Assembly: GCA_021166815.1 (NCBI GenBank) | Contig: JAJPEO010000113.1 | Span: 1-5,008 of the forward strand | Origin: Nocardioides sp. | Lineage (GTDB): Bacteria > Actinomycetota > Actinomycetes > Propionibacteriales > Nocardioidaceae | Reading direction: 5' to 3' | DNA length: 5,008 nucleotides | In this document: piece after piece, positions 4,533-5,008 of the stretch | Layout of the letters: every line of letters starts with the position of its first letter | Position numbering within the stretch: the stretch's first letter is position 1 | Notes under the pieces: model-generated | Databases searched by the model: none | What the model saw: only the letters and a program-made list of their open reading frames with translations | What the model was told of the DNA's origin: nothing | Made by a program: the position numbers and the translations under genes

Positions 4533-5008
4533 ATGCCCTTCCGCCGGAAGAAGACCTTGTTGGACAAGGCCCAGGACGTCGTCGAGCAGGTCTCGGACGC
4601 CGTGAAGCCACAGCTCGAGAACGCGCTGGAGCAGACCAAGGCGAAGGCTGGGCCGGCGCTGGCCGACGCACGCGAGCGTGCCGTGCCGCTGATCGCCGAG
4701 GGCAAGTCCCGGACTGCCGAGAAGGCTGCCGTTGCTCGCGACATCGCTGCGGCCAAGGCCGCCGTGGGTCGTGACATCGCCGCGGCCAAGGTCGCGGAGA
4801 TCAAGGGCACCGAGCCCGAGCCCCAGCACAAGGGCGGCAAGCTCAAGAAGCTGCTCCTGCTGGGTGGACTGGCCGCGATCGCCGGCGTGCTCTTCAAGAA
4901 GCTCAGCGGCAACAAGGACAGCGGCAACTGGCAGTCCTCCTACGTCCCGACCCCGCCGCCGTCGCCGCGTCCCCCGGAGACCCCGGCGTACGACCCCGCT
5001 CCCACCTC
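4533..5008 (+). CDS. Ala/Lys-rich single-pass membrane protein of unknown function, 3' end outside window
   Basis: At least 158 codons are open to the window edge with no stop. I do not recognise a characterised family. Residues 1-7 are basic (MPFRRKK). About 8-91 is a charged, Ala-rich, probably continuous amphipathic helix with an 11-residue repeat near its end. 92-103 is a polar linker, 104-121 a short hydrophobic segment flanked by lysines (LLLLGGLAAIAGVLF core), and from about 137 onward the chain is Pro-rich with a Tyr. The layout recalls actinobacterial DUF5324-like proteins near ppiA in Streptomyces, but that is recollection of architecture, not an alignment. It diverges from ppiA across a 155-bp gap. 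The excellent ribosome site and codon bias support a real gene. Topology is ambiguous because both flanks are positive. Confidence 0.8.
   Translation, partial: MPFRRKKTLLDKAQDVVEQVSDAVKPQLENALEQTKAKAGPALADARERAVPLIAEGKSRTAEKAAVARDIAAAKAAVGRDIAAAKVAEIKGTEPEPQHKGGKLKKLLLLGGLAAIAGVLFKKLSGNKDSGNWQSSYVPTPPPSPRPPETPAYDPAPT
4731..4796 (+). repeat. Tandem 11-residue (33-bp) repeat in the helical domain
   Basis: VARDIAAAKAA (residues 67-77) is followed directly by VGRDIAAAKVA (78-88), with 9 of 11 residues identical. An 11-residue period fits three helical turns and is typical of extended amphipathic or right-handed coiled-coil helices. The DNA copies differ mostly at third positions, so selection acts on the protein. 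Confidence 0.7.

Noticed and set aside
4337..4927. Minus-strand frame of 196 residues over the 4533 gene
   Set aside because: It is antisense to a gene with a full ribosome site and G/C-biased third positions, and its C-terminus is just ppiA in the wrong frame.

Overview
The window looks like chromosomal DNA from a high-GC actinomycete (about 70% GC by eye), most likely Nocardioidaceae/Propionibacteriales or a relative; the genus is inferred. The basis is strong G/C third-position bias, actinobacterial protein families, and gene order. A PASTA kinase, a DUF881 membrane protein, CrgA, a rhomboid protease and a cyclophilin form the conserved near-oriC cell-envelope/division cluster also seen in Mycobacterium (Rv0009-Rv0014c) and Streptomyces.

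Layout: (1) 1-1182, plus strand: the 3' part of a PknB-type Ser/Thr kinase gene. An in-frame amber codon at 88-90 separates the remaining kinase C-lobe from an intact membrane anchor, three PASTA domains and a Thr/Pro tail. (2) 1189-1944, minus: a DUF881 membrane protein, convergent with the kinase at a 6-bp gap. (3) 2025-2477, plus: a CrgA-family division protein that appears to be two CrgA units in tandem (150 aa, four membrane segments). (4) 2478-2906: a 429-bp non-coding gap between convergent genes. It holds a 24-bp-stem hairpin, four DnaA-box-like 9-mers within 68 bp around an A/T-rich patch, and a pair of 66-bp inverted repeat units. (5) 3865-4377 and 2907-3848, minus: a cyclophilin followed 16 bp later by a zinc-finger rhomboid protease, probably one operon. 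(6) 4533 to the window edge, plus: an unrecognised Ala/Lys-rich single-pass membrane protein with an 11-residue repeat, divergent from the cyclophilin.

Functionally the region serves envelope sensing and division: the kinase senses peptidoglycan fragments through PASTA domains, CrgA is a divisome membrane factor, and the rhomboid and cyclophilin act in proteolysis and protein folding. The most unusual points are the amber codon in the kinase, the duplicated CrgA, and the structured crgA-rhomboid gap, which might bind DnaA or another replication or nucleoid protein. No tRNA, rRNA, CRISPR array, insertion sequence or phage gene was seen.
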